A stretch of DNA of 64,000 nucleotides, from assembly GCA_963972195.1 (NCBI GenBank), contig CAXATH010000001.1, positions 248,001 through 312,000 of the forward strand, given 5' to 3'. A program made the position numbers and the translations under genes. Source of the stretch: Litorimonas sp963972195. Lineage in GTDB: Bacteria; Pseudomonadota; Alphaproteobacteria; Caulobacterales; Maricaulaceae. This document shows positions 54,649-63,180 of the stretch, piece after piece. The notes under the pieces are model-generated. The model was not told the origin of the DNA. It ran no database searches and was given only the letters and a program-made list of their open reading frames with translations. How positions within the stretch are numbered: the stretch's first letter is position 1; every line of letters starts with the position of its first letter.

Positions 54649-55773
54649 TCAGCCTTTCCAATTTGCCCGGAAGTTTTCAACGAATGCCTCCAAGCGTTGC
54701 TCCACAATAGCTGAGCGCATACGCGACATGAGATCTTCGAAATAAGCGATATTATGCCAACTAAGAATCATGGATCCCAGCATCTCCTTCGAACGGAATA
54801 AATGATGGATATAAGCCTTGGAGTAATTTTGCGAGGCTTCGCATTGTATAGCCGAATCTAATGGCGATTCGTCTTCGGCAAATTCAGCCCTCTTTATATT
54901 AAAAGGCCCAGCATCCGTCCAAACCTGCCCGTGACGCCCTGATCGGGTCGGGATAACACAGTCGAACATGTCCACCCCGCGATAAACCGACTCAACCAAA
55001 TCAATCGGCTTGCCAACCCCCATCAAATAGCGAGGCCGATCCTTTGGCAGATGCGGCACCGTAAAATCCAGTACATCGCACATGGCTTCATGTCCCTCCC
55101 CCACAGCCAAGCCGCCGATAGCAAAGCCGCCATATCCGCCCGCGGTTTCTTCACTTACGCTCGCCTCGGCGGAGCGCTGACGCAAATCTTCGTAAGTCGA
55201 CCCCTGGACAATAGCGAAGAGAGTTTGATCCTCCCTGTCTCCAAAGGCCTCCAAAGACCGCTTGCCCCAGCGCAAGGACAATTCCATCGACTTTTCGGCC
55301 TGAGCATGCGTGGAGGGGAAATCCGTACATTCATCCAGCTGCATGGAAATATCCGCCCCGAGTAAATCAGCCTGAATTTCTATGGAGCGTTCGGGCGACA
55401 ACATATGCCGGCTTCCATCCAAGTGACTCTGAAACTCAACGCCCTTCTCAGTCATTTTACGAAGTTTCGATAGGGACCAGACTTGAAACCCGCCGGAATC
55501 GGTTAGGATAGGCCCGTCCCACCCGCCAAATTTATGAAGACCGCCCAGCTTTTTGATGCGTTCCGCTCCGGGACGTAGCATCAAGTGATAGGTATTTCCG
55601 AGGATGATATCCGCCCCGGTCCCCTTCACCTGATCCATATAAACGCCCTTTACCGTTCCCGCCGTACCCACTGGCATAAAGGCCGGCGTACGGATATCGC
55701 CGCGCGGGGTTTTTAAAACCCCAGTGCGGGCGGCGCCTTCAGAGGCATCTATATCGAAGGGGAAAATCGCCAT
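54649..55773 (-). CDS. tgt: Queuine tRNA-ribosyltransferase (bacterial, preQ1 exchange)
   Basis: 374 residues. Replaces G34 with preQ1 in tRNAs for Tyr, His, Asn and Asp. Recognised from GNTYHLMLRPG, LTDSGGFQVWSLS, the catalytic Asp region MQLDECTDFP, GGLAVGEGHEAMCDVL, YLMGVGKP and DCVIPTRSGRHGQVW. The Cys-x-Cys-x2-Cys zinc site is not obvious in its standard form; the corresponding stretch reads CEASQNYSKAYIHHL, so several expected zinc cysteines appear to be replaced. It overlaps queA by one base (TAATG), the normal order for this pathway. Confidence 0.95.
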   Translation of the reverse strand: MAIFPFDIDASEGAARTGVLKTPRGDIRTPAFMPVGTAGTVKGVYMDQVKGTGADIILGNTYHLMLRPGAERIKKLGGLHKFGGWDGPILTDSGGFQVWSLSKLRKMTEKGVEFQSHLDGSRHMLSPERSIEIQADLLGADISMQLDECTDFPSTHAQAEKSMELSLRWGKRSLEAFGDREDQTLFAIVQGSTYEDLRQRSAEASVSEETAGGYGGFAIGGLAVGEGHEAMCDVLDFTVPHLPKDRPRYLMGVGKPIDLVESVYRGVDMFDCVIPTRSGRHGQVWTDAGPFNIKRAEFAEDESPLDSAIQCEASQNYSKAYIHHLFRSKEMLGSMILSWHNIAYFEDLMSRMRSAIVEQRLEAFVENFRANWKG

Positions 55774-56828
55774 TACTCGGCCTTCCAGATCAAACTACTG
55801 TCGCCATATGAATAGAAACGGTAATCGTGTTTTATCGCATGGGCATAAGCATCTTGCATTCTGTCGAGACCCGCCAGAGCGCTTACCAGCATAAACAAAG
55901 TCGATTTTGGCAAATGAAAATTTGTCATCAGACCGTCAATAATCTGAAATTTATAACCGGGCGTAATAAAAATATCTGTCTCGCCCTTAAAAGCCTGGAC
56001 TTGGCCGTTTTTCGCGGATGCCTCCAATGCCCGGAGCGCTGTCGTGCCGACGGCAATCACCCGCCCGCCAGATCGCCTCGCAGAATTTATACGGTCGGCG
56101 ACATCTTTTGGCAGATCAAACCACTCGTAATGCATGATATGCTCGTCTGTATCATCGCTTTTAACGGGCAGAAAAGTGCCTGCTCCGACATGCAAAGTCA
56201 GATATTCAATCTTTACGCCCTTGTTCTTTAATCGCTCCAACAATTCCGGCGTGAAATGAAGTCCAGCCGTAGGCGCCGCGACAGACCCTGCTTCATTGGC
56301 AAATACCGTTTGATAGTTCTCTGTATCTGACGCCTCAATATCTCGTTTTTTAGAAATGTAAGGCGGAAGCGGCATTTCTCCGACAGAATTGATTTGCGCC
56401 TGTAATTCCGTACCGGATGATGCGAACATCAGACTAATATCGCCGCCATTTCTAATTTCTGTAACCGTCGCGGATAATTTTTCGGAGCAATGAATTGCGT
56501 CGCCGACTTTCAGTCGTTTCACAGGCCGTGCAAAGGCCGCCCATTGATTGTCATTTTCTTGTTTGTGCAGGTTTAAAGTAACCGTCAAATCTTGCCCGCC
56601 TCCATGCGCGCGCGCCGGACGAATTCCTTTTAACGCAGCAGGTATGACTTTTGTGTCGTTGAGGACAAGCACATCTCCTGACCGGAGATGATCCGGCAGG
56701 TTGGCAACTTTGTTATCCTCCAAAGTTCCATCCGAACTCACTAAGAGCTGACGCGCAGTGCCTCTTGTTAGAGGCCGTAACGCAATTGAAGACTCCGGTA
56801 GGTCAAAACTAAAATCAGTTACCTTCAT
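55773..56828 (-). CDS. queA: S-adenosylmethionine:tRNA ribosyltransferase-isomerase
   Basis: 351 residues. Transfers the ribosyl part of SAM to preQ1 in tRNA to give epoxyqueuosine. Marks: DFSFDLPESSIALRPL, RSGDVLVLNDTKVIPA, NEAGSVAAPTAGLHFTPELL, TLHVGAGTFLPVKSDD and MTNFHLPKSTLFMLVSALAG. Nine bases separate it from the preceding sulfotransferase-like gene, and it shares a base with tgt, so the transcript probably starts far upstream. Confidence 0.96.
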   Translation of the reverse strand: MKVTDFSFDLPESSIALRPLTRGTARQLLVSSDGTLEDNKVANLPDHLRSGDVLVLNDTKVIPAALKGIRPARAHGGGQDLTVTLNLHKQENDNQWAAFARPVKRLKVGDAIHCSEKLSATVTEIRNGGDISLMFASSGTELQAQINSVGEMPLPPYISKKRDIEASDTENYQTVFANEAGSVAAPTAGLHFTPELLERLKNKGVKIEYLTLHVGAGTFLPVKSDDTDEHIMHYEWFDLPKDVADRINSARRSGGRVIAVGTTALRALEASAKNGQVQAFKGETDIFITPGYKFQIIDGLMTNFHLPKSTLFMLVSALAGLDRMQDAYAHAIKHDYRFYSYGDSSLIWKAE

Positions 56829-56837
56829 ATTTTCTGA

Positions 56838-57983
56838 CTAACCCTCAGAGCCGGACACTGCAGTCTTATCAAACGCCGAGTTATTCAAATCAGACTTTTC
56901 AGAACGGTCTACCAGCGCCCTTAAATCTGAAACTTCACTTCGAAGGGTGTTGATTTCGGCCAGCAGGTCGTCCTTTACGGATTTTAAAGTACCCGTTTCA
57001 ACCGCCTCCGAATCATCGCTTTTCGCATTTTCAAGTTTGTGCAATCGGCGGGCATGGGCCAGCGTCAAATGCACAAGGTAATCCATCAAACGCGAATCAA
57101 TTTGTGCCTCATCAATAGGCTTTGCGCTGTCTTTTGATTTTAAAGCCAGCACATCGAAACCATACTTCTCCTTATAGGAGTCAAATACTGCTGCCCTTTC
57201 TTCAATCAGCGGTTCGAGAGAAGATTTGTCAAAATGATTTTCAAAGTAATATTGACGGCTCGGTATGGGCTTACGCTTAGTATTCATGACGATCCGATTG
57301 AACCGGGCCGGTAGCGCCGCCGGTTTTTGTTGGTCATTGAAAACAGCTCGCATAAGTAATTCGGCATCTTCAGATCGAGAAAGGAAGCGTTTCTCAACCG
57401 GCGACAGTTCTATACCAACCGCGTCTGCAAAGACCGCAACTGTATCGCTACCGGGTTCATAAGGCAGCAAAGTGACCTGATCTTCGAAAATTTTATACCA
57501 ATCGTCGATCGATTTATAAAGGTGTATAAGCCGACGTGTCTCGACCTCGAAAGTCGGGACCTTACCCGGATTGCGCTTATGAGAAATTCCCCATTGCGCA
57601 TAAGCGGATGGCAGCCAGTCAGAGGGATGCCGAATAAAGGCGATTACTTGAACATCTAAATTAGATTTCAGCGCCTTTAAAAACGGCTCAATTCTCGCGA
57701 CAGTGCCAAACAGACCTTCATTGGAAACAATGACGGTCTCGACGCCCTTAGCCTCGGAAAGTTTTTTCACCTCTGAGGCAAATGACTTTGCATATTCCTC
57801 CTGCTCCTCAGCATCAGCGCTCTGCAATATGTTCAGATAGGTTCTCTTATCCTCAACATCCGGCACTAGCTCTTCAACCACTTTGACATGCTGAAGAGCC
57901 AATTCCTCGGTGCCCTCACGAAGAGCTGCCTGTATTGAGGTGGTGCCGGTTTTACCCATTCCCACATGAAGAAAAACCTTCAT
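56838..57983 (-). CDS. Sulfotransferase-like protein with C-terminal coiled coil
   Basis: 381 residues. The start MKVFLHVGMGKTGTTSIQAA is a P-loop-like PAPS-binding motif, and VIAFIRHPSDWLPSAYAQW resembles the 3'-phosphate-binding motif, both as in sulfotransferases that modify sugars or other secreted compounds. The last 60 residues form a leucine-rich coiled coil (LLAEINTLRSEVSDLRALVD). The acceptor is unknown. It is embedded between a cyclophilin (15 bp) and queA (9 bp), which is an unusual place for such a gene, and a role in a surface polysaccharide is only a guess. The genomic setting does not show other polysaccharide genes. Confidence 0.75.
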   Translation of the reverse strand: MKVFLHVGMGKTGTTSIQAALREGTEELALQHVKVVEELVPDVEDKRTYLNILQSADAEEQEEYAKSFASEVKKLSEAKGVETVIVSNEGLFGTVARIEPFLKALKSNLDVQVIAFIRHPSDWLPSAYAQWGISHKRNPGKVPTFEVETRRLIHLYKSIDDWYKIFEDQVTLLPYEPGSDTVAVFADAVGIELSPVEKRFLSRSEDAELLMRAVFNDQQKPAALPARFNRIVMNTKRKPIPSRQYYFENHFDKSSLEPLIEERAAVFDSYKEKYGFDVLALKSKDSAKPIDEAQIDSRLMDYLVHLTLAHARRLHKLENAKSDDSEAVETGTLKSVKDDLLAEINTLRSEVSDLRALVDRSEKSDLNNSAFDKTAVSGSEG

Positions 57984-57998
57984 TACGCCTCACAAAGG

Positions 57999-58463
57999 TT
58001 AGTCTTCGACAACCGTCATTTTGACGATTTTACCGGGCATGCGCGGCGGCTCGCCTTTGGGCAGGGCGTGGATCAAATCCATGCCGCTCTCGACTTCGCC
58101 CCAAACCGTGTATTGACCGTCCAGGAAACCGGCTTCGTCAAGACAGATAAAGAATTGGCTGGAAGCGGAATTGGGGTTTTGCGCCCGCGCCATAGAGCAA
58201 ACGCCCTCGACATGCGGATGGCGATTGAATTCCGCCGGAATGTTTTTCTTAGCGCCGCCCATGCCGGTGCCGTCCGGACAGCCGCCCTGAGCCATAAAGC
58301 CGTCGATAACGCGGTGGAATATTAATCCGTCGTAAAATCCGTCTTTGGCCAGACGCGTGATTTGCTCGACGTGTTTTGGCGCCAAATCAGGGCGCAATAA
58401 TATTGTGACATCGCCGGGTTTGCCGTCATTGGCGTCGACGGTCATGATAAGTTTTTCAGACAT
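57999..58463 (-). CDS. Cyclophilin-type peptidyl-prolyl isomerase, cytosolic
   Basis: 154 residues, without signal peptide. Cyclophilin core: GFYDGLIFHRVIDGFMAQGG, GTGMGG, SMARAQNPNSASSQFFICL and GQYTVWGEV, containing the catalytic Arg of FHRV and the QFFI segment. It speeds folding at prolines. A secreted cyclophilin gene stands just upstream in the same direction (44 bp gap). Confidence 0.94.
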   Translation of the reverse strand: MSEKLIMTVDANDGKPGDVTILLRPDLAPKHVEQITRLAKDGFYDGLIFHRVIDGFMAQGGCPDGTGMGGAKKNIPAEFNRHPHVEGVCSMARAQNPNSASSQFFICLDEAGFLDGQYTVWGEVESGMDLIHALPKGEPPRMPGKIVKMTVVED

Positions 58464-58507
58464 AGTAGAGCTTTCTTCCTACAGTAATATAAGCTTTAAG
58501 TTTAAAT

Positions 58508-59404
58508 TTATTCGGTTTTCGTCGGCACAAAAATATCGCAGATATCAGGATAGGTACCGTCAGATTTCTTCACGGTTTGAAGATAGGTTTGAAAGGCCGG
58601 GTGGTCGGTCTTCATCACGTAGACAGCCGGACGATCTTCTTCGGGCAAATCCGATGCAACCCGCATAGTGTTCATTTGATCAGGCACAAAACCTGGCTCG
58701 CCGGTCGTTCCGACTTTGAAGCGGCGCAGATGCTTCTGGCCCATCACAGTGTTCCCCCAGATAGTATACCCCTCATCAAGGTGAGAGGCCCGATCCCGCA
58801 TTAAGAAAAACTGACTATTAGCGGTGTCGGGATCATTCGTCCGCGCCATGGATGTGACGCCTTTACAATGAAGACCAAAAGCCGTCACTTTACCGTCCGC
58901 TGTCAGCATGGCCTGAGCCATAGGCTGGGTGGCGATTGGCAGCGCTTTGTAGAAGCCGACATTGATTGTCCGACCGCCTTCGTTGCGGGCCCCAATTAAG
59001 GTGACGGGCATATCCTCGCCGCGTCGGAACGTAAAATTCCCTTTTAGGTCAGGAAGATCAGAGTCCCCGCTTCCGTCGCCATTGGTTCCGTCACCTGTCT
59101 GGTTCATGAACCCCTCTATAACCCTATGAAACGGTACATTGTCGTAAAATCCGGAGCGGGCGAGCGTCTTGACGCGCTCGACGTGAGCCGGAGAAATCTC
59201 TGGATAAAGCTCAACTCCGATTTCGCCGTAAGCGGTATCAATAACCAAGAGGTTTTCCGGATCGACTTGTCTCCAAGCTTCTGCTGGAAATCCGTCATTT
59301 TGTGCGGTCGTTTCTGCCGCGCTCGGTGTGTTCTCTTGAGCGGAACAAGCCGTCCCAAACATCGTCAGGGAGAGGGCCAAAGCTGTTGTGACATGTTTCA
59401 TCAT
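58508..59404 (-). CDS. Cyclophilin-type peptidyl-prolyl isomerase, lipoprotein form
   Basis: 298 residues. Signal MMKHVTTALALSLTMFGTAC with lipobox GTAC, so it is probably periplasmic and lipid-anchored. The cyclophilin core is expanded: FYDNVPFHRVIEGFMNQTGD, then an insertion of about 40 residues (GDGSGDSDLPDLKGNFTFRRG) before MARTNDPDTANSQFFLM, and a C-terminal extension of about 70 residues. ATG lies within the stop of coaD, so the two are coupled. The substrate proteins are not known. Confidence 0.9.
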   Translation of the reverse strand: MMKHVTTALALSLTMFGTACSAQENTPSAAETTAQNDGFPAEAWRQVDPENLLVIDTAYGEIGVELYPEISPAHVERVKTLARSGFYDNVPFHRVIEGFMNQTGDGTNGDGSGDSDLPDLKGNFTFRRGEDMPVTLIGARNEGGRTINVGFYKALPIATQPMAQAMLTADGKVTAFGLHCKGVTSMARTNDPDTANSQFFLMRDRASHLDEGYTIWGNTVMGQKHLRRFKVGTTGEPGFVPDQMNTMRVASDLPEEDRPAVYVMKTDHPAFQTYLQTVKKSDGTYPDICDIFVPTKTE

Positions 59405-59904
59405 GTAAATTTATCCTTCAGACGAAGCTCAACTTCGGGGGTGACAAACTGCGAAACATCTCCGCCAAGGCGAGCAATTTCTTTCACGAGGCGAGACGCA
59501 ATGGTTTGGAACTGCGGGTCAGCCATGAGAAATACAGTTTCAATATCCGGGTTTAAACGATCATTCATTCCCGCCATCTGGAATTCATATTCGAAATCCG
59601 AAACAGCGCGTAGACCGCGCACTATCATATTGGCGCCGACATTTTCAACGAAATGTATCAGTAAACCTTCGAAAGGAAGGACTTCAACTTCGATACGATC
59701 CCGAAACGGCTCCACAACATTTTCAACCATTTCCACCCGTTCACTAAGCGGGAAAAGCGGATTTTTCGATCGGTTAATGGCAACTCCAACAACCAGGCGA
59801 TCACAGAGCCGACTAGCCCGTTTCAGAATATCCAAATGCCCCAAAGTCATCGGATCAAAAGTTCCGGGATACAGGGCAGTTCGGTGTTTGGCTTTATGTG
59901 TCAT
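59401..59904 (-). CDS. coaD: Phosphopantetheine adenylyltransferase
   Basis: 167 residues from the ATG of MTHKAKHRTALYPGTF, the standard CoaD start; the longer frame adds seven residues. Adenylates phosphopantetheine in coenzyme A synthesis. ATP-binding TLGH is in FDPMTLGHLDI, substrate residues in LIHFVENVGANMIVRGLRAV, and the ISSTKVR-like site is IASRLVKEIA, a diverged but typical alphaproteobacterial form. Overlaps the next gene's ATG. Confidence 0.96.
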   Translation of the reverse strand: MTHKAKHRTALYPGTFDPMTLGHLDILKRASRLCDRLVVGVAINRSKNPLFPLSERVEMVENVVEPFRDRIEVEVLPFEGLLIHFVENVGANMIVRGLRAVSDFEYEFQMAGMNDRLNPDIETVFLMADPQFQTIASRLVKEIARLGGDVSQFVTPEVELRLKDKFT

Positions 59905-59946
59905 GAAGGCGTTATAACAAAGCAAATGGGGTTTTAAACAAATAGT

Positions 59947-60756
59947 TTAGGAGGGCATAATTTCGGAAAGTTGCCCGCCGACACGTATCGGGCTGACAGT
60001 TTTTGCTAAACCTTTCCCGTCTGTCTCAACATAAACGCCGCATAAAGTCCCCGCCCCCGAAGCCGGCGTAAACCGTCCGCCTTTAATACGGGTCGTAAAT
60101 CGCCGCAGGGGTTCTTCGACTTCCATACCGATAATGGAATTATAATCTCCGCACATCCCGGCATCTGTCTGGAAAGCCGTGCCGTCCGGCAAAATACGCG
60201 CATCGGCCGTTGGCACATGTTGATGCGTTCCCACGACAAGCGAGGCCCGTCCGTCACAAAAATATCCCATAGCCGCTTTTTCCGATGTGGCCTCGGCGTG
60301 AATATCCACCAAGACGGCATCGGCGACGTCACCGAGGGGCGCGGCGGAAAGCTCGCGCTCTACACCAACAAAAGGATCGTCCAGCGCGTCCATAAAGACG
60401 CGGCCATGCACATTTATAACGAGAAAGTTATAGCCGTTTACATTAAACAGGCCCGCACCGCGTCCCGGCACCTGACCCACGGGATAGTTACAAGGGCGCA
60501 GGAGGCGCTCTTCATTTTCAATGACGCTAATACCTTGCGCCTGATCAAAACTGTGATTGCCCAACGTAAGCACATCCGCACCTGCCTCGAACAACTCGTC
60601 CGCCGTCGCCCGCGTTATCCCAAAACCACCCGCCGCATTTTCGGCGTTAATGACCACGGCGTCGAGGCCGAGTTTAGAGCGCACATGCGGAAGGTGGCGC
60701 GTGACGGCGTTGCGTCCGGCGCGTCCGACCACATCTCCGAAAAAGGCAAATTTCAT
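59947..60756 (-). CDS. YmdB-type metallophosphoesterase
   Basis: 269 residues. YmdB-family enzymes (TIGR00282) are phosphodiesterases that act on cyclic nucleotides in Bacillus. Metal sites are FFGDVVGRAG, NAENAAGG, LGNHSFDQ and VGTHQHVPTADARILPDGT. ATG overlaps the fau stop by four bases. Its in vivo role in Alphaproteobacteria is not established. Confidence 0.92.
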   Translation of the reverse strand: MKFAFFGDVVGRAGRNAVTRHLPHVRSKLGLDAVVINAENAAGGFGITRATADELFEAGADVLTLGNHSFDQAQGISVIENEERLLRPCNYPVGQVPGRGAGLFNVNGYNFLVINVHGRVFMDALDDPFVGVERELSAAPLGDVADAVLVDIHAEATSEKAAMGYFCDGRASLVVGTHQHVPTADARILPDGTAFQTDAGMCGDYNSIIGMEVEEPLRRFTTRIKGGRFTPASGAGTLCGVYVETDGKGLAKTVSPIRVGGQLSEIMPS

Positions 60757-61310
60757 GCAAAGGCCCTAAAAAACTGTTCCGTCAATATACCGTCCAATGG
60801 CTGATCATGTTCATCTGTCGGCAACTCCGGCACCTCTTGCCCAGCATACGCCACGCCGCAAGCAAAAACGTCACCTTCTGCGCGGAGCTTGGCGAGGGTT
60901 CGGTCATAATACCCGCCGCCATATCCCAGCCGCTTTCCATCTGCGGTGAACGCCAGCAGCGGCATCAGAACGAACTCGGGAGTAATTTCCTCTTGATGCG
61001 GATGTGGTTCTTGAACTTTGAAATGGCCCGCCCGCATTTCGTCTCCCTGCCCCCATTTTCGAAAGATGAGCGGCCTGGATGGCCCGCTGACACAGGGAAG
61101 AGACAACGCAAATCCAAGGTCAGAGAGAGCCAATAAGAACGGTCTGATATCCATCTCACCTTTTAACGGCCAATACCCTGCGATCTGTTTGCCCCGTAAG
61201 CGCGATGTTGGAAAATGCTGGATCAAGTCGCTCGGCGCGCCGTTCGAGCCGAGATCTTGGCGGCGCTGTTTGGCCAGAAGCCGGGCCTTAGATTTTGCCT
61301 CGGCAATCAC
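60753..61310 (-). CDS. fau: 5-formyltetrahydrofolate cyclo-ligase
   Basis: 185 residues from a GTG start coupled to the previous stop (GTGA). Converts 5-formyl-THF to 5,10-methenyl-THF with ATP. Basic N-terminus KSKARLLAKQRRQDLG and the ATP/substrate block LLAFTADGKRLGYGGGYYDR are diagnostic. In many proteobacteria this gene follows the 6S RNA gene (zapA-ssrS-fau); here an rlmL-like gene and about 0.9 kb of other DNA lie between them. Confidence 0.94.
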   Translation of the reverse strand: MIAEAKSKARLLAKQRRQDLGSNGAPSDLIQHFPTSRLRGKQIAGYWPLKGEMDIRPFLLALSDLGFALSLPCVSGPSRPLIFRKWGQGDEMRAGHFKVQEPHPHQEEITPEFVLMPLLAFTADGKRLGYGGGYYDRTLAKLRAEGDVFACGVAYAGQEVPELPTDEHDQPLDGILTEQFFRAFA

Positions 61311-62431
61311 TTTAGCGCCTCTGTTTGAAATAATTTCACCCGTAATCCCCCATGATTAATCGGGGCGTCCGTGGGACGCCAAGGGAGCTGCGTCGCTTGA
61401 GCCAAGTTGGTGTCCGAAGTCACCATGCCGACACGCCAGCCCTGAAACTTCTCCTGCATGACCTGGCCGAAACTATTGTAGAGCGCGAACAAATCTTTTT
61501 TCTTGCCGACCCGCGCGCCATAAGGTGGATTGACGATGACCAGCCCCGGGGGCCCGTCCGGGCGCTCAAGCGCGGTGAGCGGTTTCGGCGAGAAAGTGCA
61601 ATATGACGCGACCCCTGCCCGCGCGGCGTTTTCATTTGCATATTCAATAACCTTCACATTGCGGTCAGAGCCGTAGAAATGATGATTTATATCAAGATTT
61701 GGCTTTGTAGCCTTAAGTTTATCGACTCTCTCAGCCTCATAAGTTGCGAGCTTTTCAAAGGCGAAAGACCGGCTACGCCCCGGCAAGAGACCCGCTGAGA
61801 CTTCTGCCGCCTCAATGAGAAACGTCCCTGACCCACACATAGGGTCAAGCACGGGTTCATCGCCCCTGAACCCGCACCCTCTCAAACAAAGCGCCGCCAT
61901 GGTTTCGCGCATGGGCGCCTTTCCCATAGCCTGCTTGTAACCGCGCTTATGAAGTCCCTGCCCCGACGTATTGACCGATAAAATCACATTGTTTCGGTCT
62001 ATCCGCGTTTTGATGACGATGTCGGCATCCTGCTTGGAGTCAACAATCTCTGCCCCGAACCCTTCGGAAATGGCGCGTTCTATACGCTCCTCGGCCGCGC
62101 CGGCGTGATAGATTTTACTTTTCTTATTCGTGCTGACTTCGACTTTTACCTTGGCGCCATCAGTCAGTGTTTCGCCCCACGGAAATTTGCGCGCCCGTTT
62201 ATCGAGCTGCGCTAGATGAAAGGCGCGAAACTCCCCAATTCGGGCGAGAACTTTCGACGCGCCGCGTAAGTAAAGATTGGCCCGCCAGACATCCTCCCAG
62301 CCACCTGAAATCGTAACGCCGCCGGGCGTCACTTTGGGATTGGAAAAACCCGCTTCTTTGACTTCCTGAAAAAGCAAGTCCTCTAACCCCGGTGAGGTAG
62401 AGAGAAAAATTTCAAATTGGGATATGTTCAT
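61307..62431 (-). CDS. THUMP-domain class I SAM-dependent RNA methyltransferase (RlmL/YpsC-like)
   Basis: 374 residues. The N-terminal THUMP region (about 5-160) binds RNA; the C-terminal methyltransferase has PVLDPMCGSGTFLIEAA (SAM motif) and IVNPPYGARVGKK (NPPY motif of N-methyltransferases). In E. coli the N-terminal half of RlmL methylates G2445 of 23S rRNA; this shorter form lacks the second methyltransferase of that protein. The stop overlaps the GTG of fau by four bases. A MITE-like repeat begins 58 bp upstream of the start. Confidence 0.92.
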   Translation of the reverse strand: MNISQFEIFLSTSPGLEDLLFQEVKEAGFSNPKVTPGGVTISGGWEDVWRANLYLRGASKVLARIGEFRAFHLAQLDKRARKFPWGETLTDGAKVKVEVSTNKKSKIYHAGAAEERIERAISEGFGAEIVDSKQDADIVIKTRIDRNNVILSVNTSGQGLHKRGYKQAMGKAPMRETMAALCLRGCGFRGDEPVLDPMCGSGTFLIEAAEVSAGLLPGRSRSFAFEKLATYEAERVDKLKATKPNLDINHHFYGSDRNVKVIEYANENAARAGVASYCTFSPKPLTALERPDGPPGLVIVNPPYGARVGKKKDLFALYNSFGQVMQEKFQGWRVGMVTSDTNLAQATQLPWRPTDAPINHGGLRVKLFQTEALK

Positions 62432-62488
62432 GGCGTGGTCTTATCGGGCATTTATTCCAGAACCAAGCTGTCCCTGCATTTGGTTTAT

Positions 62489-62648
62489 CTTCCCCTGTTT
62501 ACGGGGTTTGAGCCAAAGCGACATGAAATGTCGTGACGCGAATGGTATCGCAAAGCGGAGATGGGGGGAGCGTAACACGCTAATGCTGGTTGAGTGATGC
62601 TCCCCCTCCGTCACTTTCAGTGACACCTCCCCCGTAAACGGGGGAGGA
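62489..62648. repeat. MITE-like structured repeat with terminal inverted repeats
   Basis: About 160 bp bounded by imperfect inverted ends: CCCCTGTTTACGGGG (62492-62506) on the left and CCCCCGTAAACGGGGG (62629-62644) on the right. Inside are further stems: GACAT/ATGTC, GGGGGAGC/GCTCCCCC and GTCAC/GTGAC. No reading frame explains it. The right end looks like a family of GC-rich intergenic repeats found in Caulobacter- and Sphingomonas-type genomes, from memory. It is non-autonomous, with no transposase nearby. Confidence 0.65.
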
Positions 62649-62699
62649 ATATCATCCTTTATAAAAACCATCCTCACTTATCATTCTAAAAACTCCAAC

Positions 62700-63140
62700 C
62701 CTTTCAACCCCTTGTCAGAAAATCAAGAGATGCGTCCTCACTCTCCAAAATCGGAGTACGTTAGATATGTTCCGGACACACGGACAGGCGTGCTAGCGTG
62801 GCGTGTTGGTGTTACGGACGGCGGGACTGAGAGGCCCTTGCGACGGCGAGGGAGGGATCCGGGTCTATCAAGGCGCGTGCCTGACGCTCGAGGCTCTAAC
62901 CTCTTCTCCAGATGATCGGAGAGAGACCGAGACCTTAGACTGCGGACGACCTCCGACACAGGAGAATCGCTACAAGGCCGCTGCGATATAAACCGCCGCC
63001 GCGCGACGGTTGTCGCGTAAAACATATTTCCCTTGGTCTCCATCGCGGAGACCGTCACGCGGGCTGTCCACTTTATCTGGAAACCGTGAGAAAGGCTCCG
63101 CACCCGATGGCGAGCAGGAAGGAAACTATGCGTGCTTCAC
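62700..63140. other. GC-rich segment with many local hairpins, function unknown
   Basis: About 440 bp with no convincing gene on either strand. Several short stems occur close together: CTCC/GGAG (62951-62964), ATCGC/GCGAT (62966-62987), CGCGAC-GGTT-GTCGCG (63002-63017), GGTCTCC/GGAGACC (63035-63053) and TCACG/CGTGA (63055-63089). The longest open frame (minus, 62738-63103) uses rare AGG, AGA, CGA and CTA codons unlike neighbouring genes and has no ribosome site, so it is probably not translated. Lies downstream of the 6S RNA on its strand. No match to RNase P, tmRNA or SRP core motifs was seen. Candidate non-coding RNA. Confidence 0.4.
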
Positions 63141-63149
63141 AAATAATCC

Positions 63150-63180
63150 CGTCATTACAAGACTTGTTCTTGTAATGACG
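63150..63180. repeat. Palindromic repeat (12-bp stem)
   Basis: CGTCATTACAAG and its exact complement CTTGTAATGACG around a seven-base centre (ACTTGTT). The arms are perfect. This resembles dispersed REP-like palindromes, but no second copy occurs in the window. It could also end transcripts from the 6S side. Confidence 0.6.

Noticed and set aside
62738..63103. 121-codon frame on the minus strand as a gene
   Set aside because: Arg-rich with rare codons, no ribosome site, and local hairpins throughout; kept only as a possibility in the structured segment.
62700..63140. RNase P RNA, tmRNA (two-piece) or SRP RNA
   Set aside because: The core GAGGAAAGTCC of RNase P, the T-loop and tag codons of tmRNA, and the SRP GGTCAGG...GGAAGG apex are missing on both strands.
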